64,000 bases of DNA from Aphidius gifuensis (taxonomy: Eukaryota > Arthropoda > Insecta > Hymenoptera > Braconidae): assembly GCF_014905175.1 (NCBI RefSeq), contig NC_057791.1, positions 17,612,177-17,676,176 on the forward strand. The letters run 5' to 3'. Made by a program: the position numbers and the translations under genes. Below the pieces are notes generated by a model. It searched no databases, had not been told where the DNA came from, and worked only from the letters and a program-made list of their open reading frames with translations. Shown here in pieces: positions 1 through 14,168 of the stretch (its first letter is position 1; each line of letters starts with the position of its first letter).

Positions 1-2723
1 TATTTAGTACACGAGGCAATTCTTGTGTGTTATAAGGCAAAAAGAAGCGAGGAAAGGGTCCCGTTAGTGTTTTTCAAGAGGGTCAAAACTCGATTCTCCG
101 CCTTTGGGCCCAGTTTATTCTCCCGCGATCGTACTTTGCCCATCTTTATTCATGTTCGTCTCCTCTCGTACGCCCCTTCACCACCAAAAATCCTCCCTGG
201 GCCTTTTTTTAATTTTTTTTGTTTGTTTTTTCTGTTTTTTAGCTTTTTGTTTTTTAAATTTTTTTTTTTTTTCATTCTGCCTCGTTGTGAGAGGCGAATA
301 GAAGGCCCAAAGTTCTTGAGGCGCAGGTATATATATATACGCTATACAACCCTCCTTCTTTCATGACCTCTGCCTCACTTTACTTGAGATCAGAAAAAAC
401 AACAGGACCAGACTTGAAAGAAAAAAAATCCAAAAAAAAAAAAAATTAAATAATCGAAGAACAAAACAGAATTTTATTTTTTTATTTTTCAAACCAACGG
501 GGATGTTATTTATTAGCGGTTTGGCATTTTTATTGGATTTTCAAAACTTAAATACCCCCTCATTCATATATACTCTCAACTCAAATACTTTATTGTACGT
601 TTTATTTTATATTCTCATTTTTTTTTTTTTATTTTTATTTTGACATTTAAATAAGGCATTTTATCTGTTGAAATTTTATTTTTTATTTTTTTTGAATATG
701 TATATATTAAAGTATATATTTTTCCGATGAATTCGTGGTGCCAGAGGGGGTCAGTGTAAAATATGTGATGAGCACTGTTGTATCAAATTTCAAGCGTGAA
801 TGACCGGATCTAAAAAGATAAACAATAATAAAAATAAAAAAAAATAAAAAAAAAAATTATATATATATTATTCGAGGCGTCGCATGGTAATTCTTCTCAC
901 TCGCCTCCTTTAATGAAATTTATTTCCTTGTTTGCGGCCACGCATTTATATACATATATACACACACACCCGTGGCTTACACGGATCGTTATAAAGTTTC
1001 TCGGGTGTGGGCCGATAAATAATATTACAAATATAAATAATAAATAAAATTGTTACAGTTCATTGAAACTGAAATTTTTAATCAATGATTATTATTATTT
1101 ATTTATATTTTTTTACATTTTTTCTCTGTCAGTCGTCAAGTTCTTATCAAGTTTCTTTTTGCGTAGGCTTTTTTCTTTTTTTGTTATCCAGTAGCATTAT
1201 TTTTTTGAGCTGAATATTCATTTTATTGGCTATATATTGTCGTACTTTTTGACTTTATTTTTTTTTGTTGACACTCATGAATATATTGTTAGTGGGAGGT
1301 CCGAGAAGCGTCACGACGCACTCTCTTGAAGCTCAACGTCCGCCATTTGCTTGATATTCAACCCTCTCTCTTTCTCTTTATATCTTCCACCCCTTTCGAC
1401 TATATATATATATATGAACTTTTATCCCCTGAATATAGTGCGGAAAGACGCGCGCGCCGCGGCCATTGAGAACGAAAAGTCGAGCCCTTGGCCACTCAAC
1501 GAGAAAACAAAAAAAAAAAAGGGGAATGTAGACTGCTCTTCGAAATATACCCCATATATATATACATATTCCTAGGGAAATAGAGGGTGGAAAATTTAGT
1601 ATGAATACGTTCTCTGGCAATCGATTGGCCAATTATATGTCTTTCTCGCTTTACAACGAGGGGAAAATTTTTTTATTTTTTTTCCACCCTTTTTCTTGCC
1701 ATCAGGAAATGGTGGATTACATGATCTTGAGACATGACAATAATATCAAATTGATTTTTAAAAAACATTACTATTTAAATAACTATATAATATATATTTA
1801 TAAAAATAAAAAAATAAACAGCAATTGGTTCTGCATGATGAGAAATGTGTATAATATTAAATAATTTTTATTTTCAATTTAGTCTTGACCTTAATCTAAA
1901 TTATGTCCGAGAACTTCAACTCAACTTCACTCAGTTATTATTGCGTGCGAAAAAGTGTCACGCAATCTTAATGTTGGCTGTATTTTTTTTTATCATTCGA
2001 GTGTCTCGTTGAATTTTTTTTTTTTTTTTTCGTATATTTTTTTTCGTTTTATTCTTTGGAGATATTTATACTGCACCTCCAGAGTCTCTTGATGTGTAGA
2101 CCTGCTTCTTTATCGACGACATATAATACAACGATAACGATACGAGTGACCAAATAAACCTTGGATTTTATTTATCATGAACAGAGCAGTCTTCGTTGTA
2201 GTGGGATGCGATAAACCGGTGCTTCATTCGTTGTACCGATGAAAAACGCCTACGAGATTTGGATAGGAAGAGACACAAATAAAATAAATAAATAAAAACA
2301 AGAACAAACAGAAATAAATAAAATAGAATATCTTAAAAATAAAATAAAATAATACATCCGGAAGTTGATGTTGATTGTGTTCATTGACTGCGATTTTATC
2401 AAATGCAAAATTTTCATTTTCATATACCAAGAATACAATAAAATATTTTCTACAAGTTATTTAGCTTTTTGTAAAATTGATAAGAAATACAATAACAACT
2501 TTTCAAATTTTATTAAAGCTTTTTTTTTGTGCGTGCGCAAAGTAGATATTGCGATAAAAAAAATAACTTTTTTCTTTCAAAAATCGATCGTGTAATAATC
2601 AAAATGGAGGAAATGCAAACTTCAGAATTTAATAGTGAGTGTCGAGTTTGCTGACGTAGCTGCCAGTCCTCATTATCGGCAACAAGATATTATCTCAGTC
2701 TTTTCTTTTAATACTCACTCACT

Positions 2724-2755
2724 CATCCATCCATCCATCTATCCATCCATCCATC
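2724..2755. repeat. (ATCC)n microsatellite
   Basis: Seven or more tandem ATCC units, with one unit reading ATCT. It is an ordinary tetranucleotide repeat in non-coding sequence. Confidence 0.9.
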
Positions 2756-3304
2756 GCACTTGATTATAAAATTCATAATACTGCCGTCAAAACTCTGACA
2801 AATCATTCACAATTTTATATATAAAAAAATAATTTTTCTTTCATTTATTCTTTGCAATTTACAATCAACTAACCCCCTTAATATAACCTTAATTTCTAAA
2901 CCTTTTTTTTTTTTTTCGTTCCTGTATTTATGTATATAAGATTATTTGACAGGTAGAAATTTAATCCTTTTTTAAATTTGAAAAATGTTCTATGGTCTAA
3001 CAACAATCAATCGACTCGAATAGAATGATGTAGAATGAAATAATTAAAAAATTTAAGAACGAATCAAAATGAGAATAAATTAAGGTAGAGAGAAAAGGTG
3101 ATGAATGTGTTGAATGTTGAATGTTGATGGGTTTGAAGAATGAGAAAAAACAAAATGAGTAAGGTATTGCTGAGATTAATATAAAAGGCGTTGTTGGCCC
3201 AGTTTTAGGTTGGGTTCATTGAAGGGGGAAATAAATATGAAAAAATAAAAAAAAAAGATTGAGTAAAGTGGAAATATGAGCTTGTCGCTGTTCGTTCTCA
3301 TCTG

Positions 3305-3333
3305 CGACGAAGACCACGACGACGACGACGATG
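3305..3333. repeat. (GAC)n-type trinucleotide repeat
   Basis: Imperfect tandem CGA/GAC units in an otherwise AT-rich region. No long open frame with normal composition surrounds it, so it is treated as a microsatellite rather than an Asp-rich coding tract. Confidence 0.7.
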
Positions 3334-3565
3334 TTTTTCCCCTTCTCTCGCTGATTGTGTGGTGGACTCTTTTGGGGACTCATGGGTCCATGCCAAGTCC
3401 CTAACCGGACGTGCTGCTTGATCAGGGACTCTCAACTTTTACTTCTTCTTCCATTTCTTGGACAATTTTTTTGTTTTTGCAATTTCTTTTTTTTTATTTT
3501 TATTTTCTTCCTCATCTTCCTTTCACTTTTTCATTCGTTCGATTCATTTTTATTATTTTTGTTCT

Positions 3566-3598
3566 TTATTATTATTATTATTATTATTTTTTTTTTTT
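3566..3598. repeat. (TTA)n repeat followed by poly-T
   Basis: Tandem ATT/TTA units run directly into a T homopolymer. This is simple-sequence DNA typical of this intron. Confidence 0.85.
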
Positions 3599-3689
3599 AC
3601 CCCTTTTTTGCTTTGTTCTGAAGCTTTGTTTTTTATTTTATTTTTATTTTGCATTATATTTATATTTTTTTATTTTTTATTCTCGTATG

Positions 3690-3850
3690 CGTTTCCCAAC
3701 GCTCTCGCGTCGCCGCCGGCAGAGTGATTCTCGCATATTCAGCGGCAGACTGTGCGTTGTCACGTGCCATGGACTCGTTAACTACCCTAACGATCCACGG
3801 GATTCGGCGACCGCCGGTGGTTTTGCGTCGATAATTGGACGTTGAGAATT
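3690..3850. other. GC/CpG-richer island in the intron
   Basis: About 160 bp with many CpG dinucleotides and mixed composition, sharply different from the flanking poly-T and AT-rich DNA. Short open frames cross it, but none has a recognisable protein or good splice sites. It could be a conserved regulatory element or an old insertion; function is unknown. Confidence 0.3.
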
Positions 3851-4377
3851 TCGTTCGCTTTTTGATTATTTATCACGCTAGAGCACTTGAATCCTCATTG
3901 ACTCAATAATTATTATTTATTTTTAAAACTACTATATTTACAATTTTTTTTTTTCTTGTTTTTTCTATTTTTTAATAGTATATTTAACTATTTTATTTTA
4001 CATTTATTTATCGAAAAAGTTTTAGCAAAGCCATGAAGATGTCGTTTGGTTGACTATATTACACTGGTCACGTCGATTGAATTTCAATTTCAATTCTTTT
4101 TCTTTAAAAGTTCTGAGAAATTGTAACGTGCTCGAAATACGTAAATTTATAACTTAAAAAATAAATAAATATATAAAATAAAATTTACTCATAAAGTTTT
4201 TATAATTATTATATCAATTTAATAATTTTATTTTTGTTTATTTTTTATTTTTTAAAATTACATTTAATTTTGTGTGAATTTTATCATCAAATTAACTGAT
4301 TATATATATTTCGCATTTCTGTGTTGCCAAGTTTGTGTACATTGTAAATACTGAGTACACAGTTGACTATCTCATGA

Positions 4378-4387
4378 AGATCAAAGG
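4378..4387 (+). promoter_or_regulatory. Perfect TCF/LEF consensus site
   Basis: The sequence AGATCAAAGG matches the known TCF/LEF consensus exactly. It is followed at once by CGG, which gives a partial match (on the reverse strand) to the GC-rich helper motif used by Drosophila TCF C-clamps. It lies about 200 bp before a putative recursive splice site, in what is probably a pan intron, so autoregulation is possible but unproven. Confidence 0.35.
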
Positions 4388-4552
4388 CGGTATACTACGC
4401 TTTTATATACTTAATTTATGAACAATAATGCTTACCTCAACTTCTCTGATTACCTGCCTACTTAGATTATGTCACCTTTTTTAAACATCAAATACGACAA
4501 AAATTATAAATAATAATTATTATTATATTTAAGAAAACTTTAATAATTTTAA

Positions 4553-4592
4553 TCTAATAATTTTGTTGTTTTTTAATTTGTTCTAGGTGAGT
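4553..4592 (+). other. Putative recursive splice site (ratchet point) 1
   Basis: A branchpoint-like CTAAT at 4554-4558 is followed by a U-rich tract. TAG then ends at 4586 and GTGAGT begins at 4587. This is a 3' splice site fused to a strong 5' splice site, the zero-length-exon arrangement known from long insect introns. It is on the pan strand. No alternative coding exon is visible between the acceptor and donor. RNA evidence is lacking, so the call rests on motif quality and context. Confidence 0.5.
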
Positions 4593-7500
4593 TTCCTTTC
4601 AAGTATATTCTAATTAATCAAAATCACACGGAGATTACACTAATCGTAAGTTTTAAAAAAATAAAATAAATAATACACAAACATATTGTTCAGTTTCGTG
4701 CACCATATACAGACTCATATATAATAGAGGGATAATACAAAATTTAAAAAAATTACAAAAAAATACTTAATGATCTTTAATCTTTTTTTTAATTCTCTGA
4801 GGCACTTGTTATGTACAAGACGATGAGAAGAATATTAATATATAAAAATATATATATATATATTAAGGGAAATAAAAGTCGGTTAAATATCATGTTCACC
4901 CCACCATCAAGTTATTTCAAGTTGATCATATAGCAAGTGCATTATATCCTATAAATAACTTTTTTTTTTTTTTCTTTTCTCATCTATATAACGCCCTATA
5001 ACGCAGTTAACAATGACGTGAAAAAAAAAAAAAAAAAGAAAAGTATATTAATAAAATCTGGCGTGGGTATAAAGCCATAAGTAGAAATAATAACTCGTAT
5101 AATGCCCAGTGGATGTTGCATATATAGACTCCTATATGTATATATTAAATAAATATGACACGTATGTAATATGACTGTTAGAAGAGGTGCGGTCGACCCC
5201 ATTTGCACCCCATCAATTGTATGTGGTTTACAGTGAATCTTTCTCTATATATCCCTTGCCCCCCTTTCATTGTCACTCTCTATGAAATTATGTAACCCCC
5301 TCTTTAGTTCTCTACTGTTGCCTGTACTATGACCACCACAACATGACCACTATCTGTTCACTTTCACGCCATGAAACCTTCATATATATTAATATATCTA
5401 TATAACATTAGTCATTCCCTCTTACCCCCTCATTTATATTGTCATACTACATATTGCTACAGGGGTTAAAACCAACAATCTATCATGTTTGATTAATATA
5501 TATTGATTCCAATTTCTCTGTCATCGTGTAGTATGTTAAAATGATGATTATTTGTATGTTGTGTAATTATCATTGAACACTCAAACATTAATATTATTTT
5601 AATAAAATATTTATTGATTATTTATTCAAGAATTAATAATGATAATTTTTTTTAATATTTATTTTAAAATTTAATTCTAGATTTACAAATATAATTAATT
5701 TTTTTTTTTGTAAATACTTGAATTATTATTTTATAAAAAATACAAAAATTATATTTAAAAAATAAATATTAATAATGTATCTGTTTACATTTGTATTTGA
5801 AGTGTATAAAAACACTTATAAATAGACCGGAAATGGTTATGAATATCTGTGGGTTTCGATACAATAGAATATATAACTAGTGGTTTTTTTTATTTGAATG
5901 ATTATGATATATGAAAGATGGTGAAGCAGGGGGGTCAATGAAAGGGGCAACCCTATTTACCAGTCAAATATGAGTATAATATCGCATCACTACCACTTAC
6001 AAAATGATTTATCAATTGAGCAAGCAATCCCGTGATACCGGTGTTGAAATATTATAACATCATTCCCTTGGTGCACCCTAATATTATTTCATCTAGCGCC
6101 CCCCTGTTCTCTCTTCATCTATTTTTCTTGCCGTTATTCCTAGCTGTACGTCATAACATGTCTCTTTTTTTTTTACGTCTCCAATAAGCACAACATTAGC
6201 ATAACAATGCGAGTCTAATTGTGTGATAATCGGCGCCAGCGGCGAATTTATTTATTATAACATGTTGCCATTTATATATTAATATTTAATATATTATATT
6301 GGGGTTTTAATATTTTCATGTTGAGCTTAGTATCAATATGTATATGTACTCGAATGAACATATGAAATTTCGATGAATATATAAAAAAGAAAAAAAAGAA
6401 TTATTTGGTTAAATTAATGTATATTTAATAATTTATTATTATTTTTTTTTTTTGTTTAATTGAGAGTAACAAAAATAATAACAGTGTGGCAATGCCATCA
6501 CGATTCGTATAATGATATTTATAAATTTTATAACTTGATTGTAATAACAATCAAAAAATGATGAACTGCATCAGCACAGGTTTACTTGTGGTCACGTACA
6601 CCATTTGCAAAGGGTTATGATATACTCTTTGAAAAATATAAATAATAAGTAAATAATAATGATAAATAAAAAAGAGAGGATTTAATTTTTTTGTGATGCG
6701 GTGGGCTGCAATTTTTTTTATCAAAGTTTTTTTTTATTCTTTTATTCATTGCAATGTTGAAAATAGAAATTTAATAATTTTTTTTTTTAATTTACAAGAT
6801 ACAGTTATAATTAGTATTTTTTTAATTTAATTTTAATTTTTAGTATATGTACACATTGATTATGTGTAGCGAGCAGCTGATTCAGTAACAGAAAAAAAAA
6901 TTATTCAGGCCATTTCTATGTTCTTCTTAACCTCTTGGTTTTTATTTTTTATCTTTAAATTTTTTATCCAAAGCCATCATGTGTATGTGTGTATTTAGAG
7001 TGTTTATATATATATAGCACGACTAAAGATCAAAGAGCAATCCTTCGCTCAGACATTGGCATACTGTCGTATATCCAACTCTCATTCCATGCAAAAAAAA
7101 CCCTTTTTTATTATTATTTTTTTATCTTTTTCATAATCTACAACTCGGATGTATATGTATTCAAACATAAATACCCTATAGATTATTTTTAAAAATAGAA
7201 TAAAATTAAAAAAAATATTCTTATTACAATTTAAAATGAAATTTTTCATTTGTTGATTCTTGTATTTACTGTTGACTCATTTAATTATCACTTCTTTTTT
7301 TTTTTTTTCTCCGTTAGTTAACGCTAACAAGTAGCTCTGCTACAACCAAAATTCATTTACACTTTGACTATGTTCATTTCGTCCCACAAAAAAATAAAAA
7401 ATAATATTATAACAATTCAAACAGAAAATACAAAAAAAAAAAAAAATCATTTATCCTTGTTAGTATGTTTGGATAATTTTTTTTTTTTTTACATAAATAA

Positions 7501-8961
7501 AAAACCCACAGGATTTGTAAAATATATATTTTTTTTATTCCATTTAGAAGAAGCCCTTATATATATACTGACTGCAACGACGTGCTAATTATATGATTTC
7601 ATATAACAAGATGCGGGCCCAAGTTTTAAAAATTTAAAAAATAAAAAAAAAAAGACAGAATGAGGGTTTCAATCCAACATATTCGTAGAAATATCCTCAT
7701 TCATTCAAACAACTTATCCTCTTTCTTCCTCTTGGGGTCCCCCTTTTATTCGCAATCATTTTTATTTATTTATTTTTTTTTTGTTTCGTATTATCATTAT
7801 TTTTTTTCATATATATACCCATCTTTATCTCATTTTTTCAACAGGAAATCATAGGTCTTCACGTGTGGTAAGGGTAAAAACTTGTCTTGAACAGTCAAAC
7901 TTTCTGAGACTTTTGTATATAGGTTTATAATTTATAGCGGAAGCCGCAAAATACACATTAGGGCGGAGAAGATTATAAAAAAAAATAAAATAACTGATCA
8001 GTATAGTTACGGTAGATCTTGTCATGAAATATTTATTTATTTTTTAATTTTTCAATGAAAATTATAACGGTGAATGATATAAATATAATATATTTTTTTA
8101 TTTATTTACAATTTTTTAAACTTTTTGTTTGTTCTGATGTTGCGGATTTAAATCTCCCGTGCTTGTTTTTTTCATTTTTTTTATGTTTGACTTGAATTTT
8201 CCATAAATTTATTGGTGGCAGTGTTTATTTTGCATAAAATTCTTTTCATCTATAAAAAATATTTTCAAGTGGGTGTATGCATTTGTTTGATATTGCAGTG
8301 CAGTTTTATACTGTGCCCTCTATTAATATCATAATATAGACATAATCGAGAATAGCAGGTTCAGGGATACATGACCGAGGAGACAACCCTCGGGGTTTGA
8401 CGATCAGCTGAAATAAATAATAAAAAAAAAAAATTCATGTGTGTGCATTTATACATGTAGAGAGAAAAAAAGGGGAGCAAGTGGCGCGTGATGAGTGGGG
8501 TGTGTTACACGCATATTATCGAAGGGTTCCCATCCCCTTTTTCATTTTGTTATGCAATGTACTTTAAATTCTTTTTTACGATTATCATTATATCGTAAAG
8601 CTTACAAATCTATCAAATCATTGTAATCGATCTTTATTCATATTTTTTTTTTTATTCATTCATTTGTATATATAATTATTATTATTATTTTTTTCATTTA
8701 TAATACTGATTAAAAAAAGAAAAAAAAAATGTTTACTTGTATTCTCACGGATTTATTAAGATTTCAATTAATTTTTTGTTCGAAAGTTTTTTATTTTTGT
8801 TTGTATATAATATAAATTTTTTTTTTTTTGAGTGTTTAGTGAACACACTGAGTAAAAGATCCACGCGATTTAGATTATAGAAAGATATATAGTGGTGTTG
8901 AGATTTCGCCAGAGGATATAGTCGCCATCATCTTTACTCGCCAATCGGGCGACACTAGCTC

Positions 8962-8987
8962 CCGGGGTTTAGAACAATGAAACCCGG
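8962..8987. repeat. Short GC-containing inverted repeat
   Basis: CCGGGGTTT and AAACCCGG flank an 8-9 nt loop. The arms pair over GGGTTT/AAACCC and then CCGG with one bulged base. It stands out against AT-rich flanks, but its function is unknown and a chance origin is possible. Confidence 0.35.
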
Positions 8988-9050
8988 ATATAGGCAAAAA
9001 AAAAAAGTATATAAAAAAAAATATATAGATATATATTCAGATGAAAAAAA

Positions 9051-9067
9051 GAGAGAGAGAGAGAGAG
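9051..9067. repeat. (GA)n microsatellite
   Basis: Eight tandem GA units, followed by an interrupted GAGAG stretch. Confidence 0.9.
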
Positions 9068-12000
9068 TGCGAGAGAATGAACATTAAAAATAGTGAGAGG
9101 TTCTCCACCAGTTTGTCGCAATGCTTGATTTGTTCTGGCATTCATACTCAGTGCGGAATTATGCCCGGAAGTCTTTCCTTTATATTACTCTCACTCTTTT
9201 ATTTTTTTTAGTTTTATTCTTTATTATTGTTCAACGCGTCAGTCTGGAGGACCGAGGACGGCTCGTATTACGACTATCGGCGGAATGGCGACGACCCAGG
9301 CGTTGGTCTTGTCGCCTACTCTTCTACCCTCTCATCCCTTCAGTATTCAACTATTTTTTTTCGTTTTATTACTAGTACTATACTATTTCTTTTTTGTTTT
9401 TTTTTTATCTTTCATTTTAGAGCATTGTGTCGGGCAATGCCTGGAGAAAGACAAATCAAAAATTGAAACGAGACTATGAAAAGTGTGCAAACATGGCCGT
9501 AGGGAATAATAAAAAAATCGGAATGATGATTATACAGTGTGAAAAATGATAGATCAAATTCTTGAACAAAAAAAAAAAACAATTACTACACCTGACAGTT
9601 TTTTATTTTTTTTTATATCATCTTTAGAAAATTTTTTTTTCCATAATTATGTATTTTCAATTTTAAAAGTTTAAAAGTAATCAAGTTGATTCTTTTCGAG
9701 TCTTTGGGTAATGAGTTAAATTTAGTTGGTTATATACAAAGCTTGATGGTTATTCGCAGACCAATATAAAACAAAAAAAAAAAAAGGTGCATATATGCAG
9801 ACTGGCAAAAGTGAGGAGAAGAAAGGAGTAAAAGGCAGCATCGTCGCCTCGTGTTTACTTAAGACCAGTAGCGAAGCCAGGGCAGGTAGAAATTCCACAA
9901 CTGGAATCTTAATAAGGGTTGCCAGGGGTTCTCTCTTCTTGTGTAAATTTTATTTTCCCTCTTTTAATTCTTCACCCTTTCTCTTTCTCTTGCATCAATA
10001 ATATATATACATATCTTTATCCATGAATTTTGGGACTCAAAAATACACCTATATATCCATAAATGCATGTGTAAGAAAATATTAAAGTTTAACTCGACCT
10101 CGAGGATCAGTAATGGTACCCCGGGCATGACCTGTGTGTTCGTTGGAACGTAACGAAAATGAAGGTTCAACCATAATAATGTGCCTATACGAAAGAAGTC
10201 GGGTAACCGGACTCATCCTTATTTTGCCTTTCACGCTTCTCGCGCTGGTAACTACCCTTTTTTTTTTTTCATTATTTTCCTTCGTATATATATTCACCAG
10301 TTATTTATCCCTTCTGGCTTTGTACACACTATTCATCAAGCCTTGAGGTGAGCTTCGATAAATCACATAACCTTAATACCAATATAAAACCAATACTCAA
10401 AATATCAACATCAATTTTATGGCAAAATTATAGTGAAAACTGTAAAATTTGCATACTTGTTTATTAACAAAGTATAAAAATAAATAAATACCGTTAGATG
10501 AATTGTCTGTATGATATTTATTATAATATCACGTGGTTCATCCAATCTGGGTATAAATAAATACACACTCATCTTTTACTAACATGACTAATGATTAAAT
10601 AATTTTTTGTTTTTATTTTGTTTATACAAATACGGTTGTTGTTTATTACTATTTTATTTTTTTAGTTATTATTTTTTTTTCTATTAAAATTTATAATATA
10701 ATTTTTAGACTTGCATCAATACATTTATATTAAATAAAATATACTATTAATCATAAAACATCCATGTGCAGTAGCTTGTACTGCAATTATTTTATTTTAC
10801 TCTTGTTCTATTCTGCATAACCTGTATATGCAAAAAAATAAAAAAATATTTATACATGCGTTTGTGAGATTGTGTGTGAGTTGTTGTCTCAAAAAGATTG
10901 TTTTTTTCTTTATTTTTGTTCGTTCAGTAGCTCAGATATACAACCATGTATCATACAAACACGCACGTGCTAAATTGCATACTTGGTTTACTGTACAGAT
11001 TTTGCACAGAAGCGATTCAAATATGCACATTCATCTTGGATTTTGATAAAAAAAAAAATATTGTAAATATTTAAATTCTAACATCAGTTAAAACTATCAC
11101 TTATTATTTATCAAAGTTTTTATTGCAAAATTATTTATTCAGGTAGTTGAATATTTTTTTTTATTTTTTTACTATTTGTATATACGATGCTATCGATAGT
11201 ATTGATGGAATTAATTTACTCAAAATACCATATTAAAATGTGAAACAAAAATTTATGTATTTTGTGTAATAATCGCTGAAAAAATAGGTAGTTATTTAAC
11301 CTTCGTGAGACTTACTGACCCCCTTGTTCATAGCTAAAGATTCTTAAGCAAATAAAATTAATAAAATCCACGTATCGACTGATTGTATAAAAACATGCAT
11401 ATACATATCGTGTATTTGCTGGACGATGAACATCGGGAACTTGTAGATTAATGGATGGCTCGTTGATTTTGCCTTTTACGGCTCTTGTATATACCACCGA
11501 GGTCTTTCCCGCGTTTAACACCAATACGGTGGCACGATCCTTGTTGCTTCAAAGAAAAGGAGTGGAATGAAAAAAATAAAAAAAAAAAACAACTAGATTG
11601 TTATGAGAAAAGCAAAAAATGTCAAAAGAAAAAAATAATAATAATAAAATATAAACGATTCACAACACGATTTTTCTTTTCTTATGCATTTTTTGTTCAT
11701 TATTTTCATTTGGGTATTCATCTTAAAAGAAAATAATAGAGGAAATTTTTTTTTTCTACGCAAGGTGCAGTGTATCTCATAGTAGTGGGTTGGGTTGTGA
11801 AAAAAAAAAAATAAAATAATAAATAAAAAAAGAAAAGAGTGTGCTAAGTCTCAGAGACAATTTAAAGACATCAGTACAAATTTCTAGGAATTTTTTCTTC
11901 ATCTTACTCTTTATCTGTAAACGTTTCATTTGGACAAGGAGTCGAAACACGACGGTATATATAAGAGGGCAGCAGGAGGGCGCCCCTTGTCTCACGGTTA

Positions 12001-14131
12001 CTTTGGGTCCTAGATATCTTTCTCTCTATGGGGTCTTTTTAATACAACATTTTGGTTGTCTGTGTTTTGCACTGTTGTGTGTCTGTATATTGTGTCTTGG
12101 AAAAATCTAAACTACGTGATGTTGTTTTGCATCGTTTTTGTATTTGGTTTATATATATTTTTTGTCTTGTGGGATCTCAATGATGATACCCTTTTGCGAC
12201 CCTAGCTTCCTCCAAGAATTGCCCGTTTGAATTTGAAATTCTTATTTATCTTTTTTATTTAAAAAAATTAAATTTAAACGAAATATTAAATGAAAATAGT
12301 TTATTAAAATTTAAACTCGATTATATTGACATATTCATTGCAAATATTCAAAAATATTTTAAATTAAATAAAGCATATAATAATAAATTGTATAAAAAAA
12401 AAAAAAAAAAAAATTGATGATTGGTATATAATAATCTGTAAAATCTAGTTAGTCATCATGACACAGAAACAAATGTATTATGATTATAAAATTTATTACA
12501 GGGTTGTCAAGCAATTGCATTCACACTCTTTAATATTTTTATTTGAATAAAATCATCATAGTGATAATCAGTGAAATTGTATGCACACACATCAACCACT
12601 GTATTATCATAGATATATTTTCTAGTGGGTCCTTCATTCTGTGGTATAACACACGCCCCAATCCTTCCATCTCATCATCATCATCTTTTTTACAAGCAAA
12701 CATGACCCAACGAATAAAATACACATCGTCGACGATTTCATTCTTAACTCATAATTGCACGATCGTGTTGCCCTCGTTGATTGAAGATTATAGTTATTCC
12801 CTTTTCTTCAATTTTTTTTTTTCATTTCATCTCTTGAATTATTATAATTTTATGTTTTTTTTTTTACTCACAACGAATCTCGTTAATAAGAAATACATTC
12901 AGTCGTTATTTTAGAAAAAAAGGTGAAGAGGTCATAGACTTTTTTTTTTTTTTAACTTGTGATTTATAAAAAAAAAAACAAACTGAAAAAATAATAATCC
13001 ATTCGTCTCCATTCATCAACCGTTGAAATTCAAGTTTGTGAATCTAATAGAGGACCCATCGTATTTGATGTCGGCATTAAAGAAATAGGTTTTTGGTCAG
13101 TTTCAAGATGAGGGCAAAAAAAAAAAATTGAGAGAGGGCAAATTGATGACCTCATATATATTTTTAAACCGTTTCCAATTCATAGAAAGGTCTTAAAATT
13201 TGCTATTGCCAATTTTTCTTGGGGACCTATTTGAGACTTAACGAATACATATATAATGCAATCGATATGTCGTTTTTTTTTTTTTTTTTAAATATATAAA
13301 AATACACGTGTAAATAAAAAATAAATAAAAAAATAAGAAAGGGACAAATGTTATTTGTGGTGCTGAAAAAGACCTTGTATCAAACACTGGAAGGATTTAT
13401 GTTTCTACTAACGAGCAATCCGCGACTCTCAATGGCACACATTATTATTATACATAAATTTATATATTGGTATATACCAATCATCAGACATTCAATGAAA
13501 AATAACCAGCAATTTTTTATAAGTCATTTCTTTTATTATTTAATTTCAATTTTTTCTTTTTTTTTTTTTTTTTCATAATAATTTGCATACTAATTATACT
13601 TAACACATGTTTTTTTATAGTATTTAAATTTAATATGAATTAACTAGCATTTGTTATACTGATGGAATAATCACTATACGACAAACCAGTAATTTTATTT
13701 ATTATTATTCATTTTTTTTTTTGTCTATTTAATTATGGTGATCATCAAAGCGTTGAAAAAAAAAAAAATGTGAATAAAAAATTGCCTATTTTCTCAATTA
13801 TTCATTAATTTATTAATTTATTTTTCAAATTAAATTCATTGACGTTTATAAATTTTTATATATGCGTTCATGTAGTTTAATAATAAAATCATGAGAATTT
13901 TAATGAAAAAAAATATAAAAATTCTACAATATTTATAAGTTTCTTTGGCAATATATAAACGCACCCCATCAGAAGCAAATTCAAAATTTCCTTTTTGGTA
14001 TATAAATATATTTATTTTTTTTTCGCCCTTCCTGACGGTTGCAACGTCAGTAATTGCTTCCTTTGAGTAGCTCCGGAGGTGTAATTTAGTCTCAACCAAC
14101 AACCTTAACTAATTAACACACCGAAGCACAC

Positions 14132-14168
14132 CGAGTGAGTAAGTGAGTGAACGAGTGACTGACGGACG
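14132..14168. repeat. Imperfect (GAGT)n/(GACG)n repeat
   Basis: Tandem GAGT units, some mutated to AAGT, GAAC and GACG. No coding context is visible. Confidence 0.6.

Larger units (their letters stand above)
1..4583 (+). other. Non-coding, probable long pan intron (leftmost segment)
   Basis: No coding region is supported here. The open frames are low-complexity translations of poly-T/poly-A, rich in Phe, Leu, Ile and Lys. The stretch holds homopolymers, an (ATCC)n repeat near 2.73 kb, a short (GAC)n run near 3.3 kb, a (TTA)n/poly-T tract near 3.57-3.6 kb and a GC-richer island at about 3690-3850. It ends at a putative recursive splice site. Assignment to a pan intron is inferred from the same-strand splice motif and from the lack of an upstream pan exon in the window. 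Confidence 0.45.

Noticed and set aside
25..366. 113-codon + strand open frame
   Set aside because: Most of it is poly-Phe/Leu from T homopolymers. It shows no recognised domain or splice structure.
3355..3845. Overlapping long + frames
   Set aside because: They are translations of poly-T and (TTA)n simple sequence. Only the end crosses the GC-richer island, without a protein match.
12543..12914. 123-codon + frame and 122-codon frame near 14.14-14.51 kb
   Set aside because: Low-complexity Ile/Phe/Ser-rich sequence with homopolymers; no family or signals.
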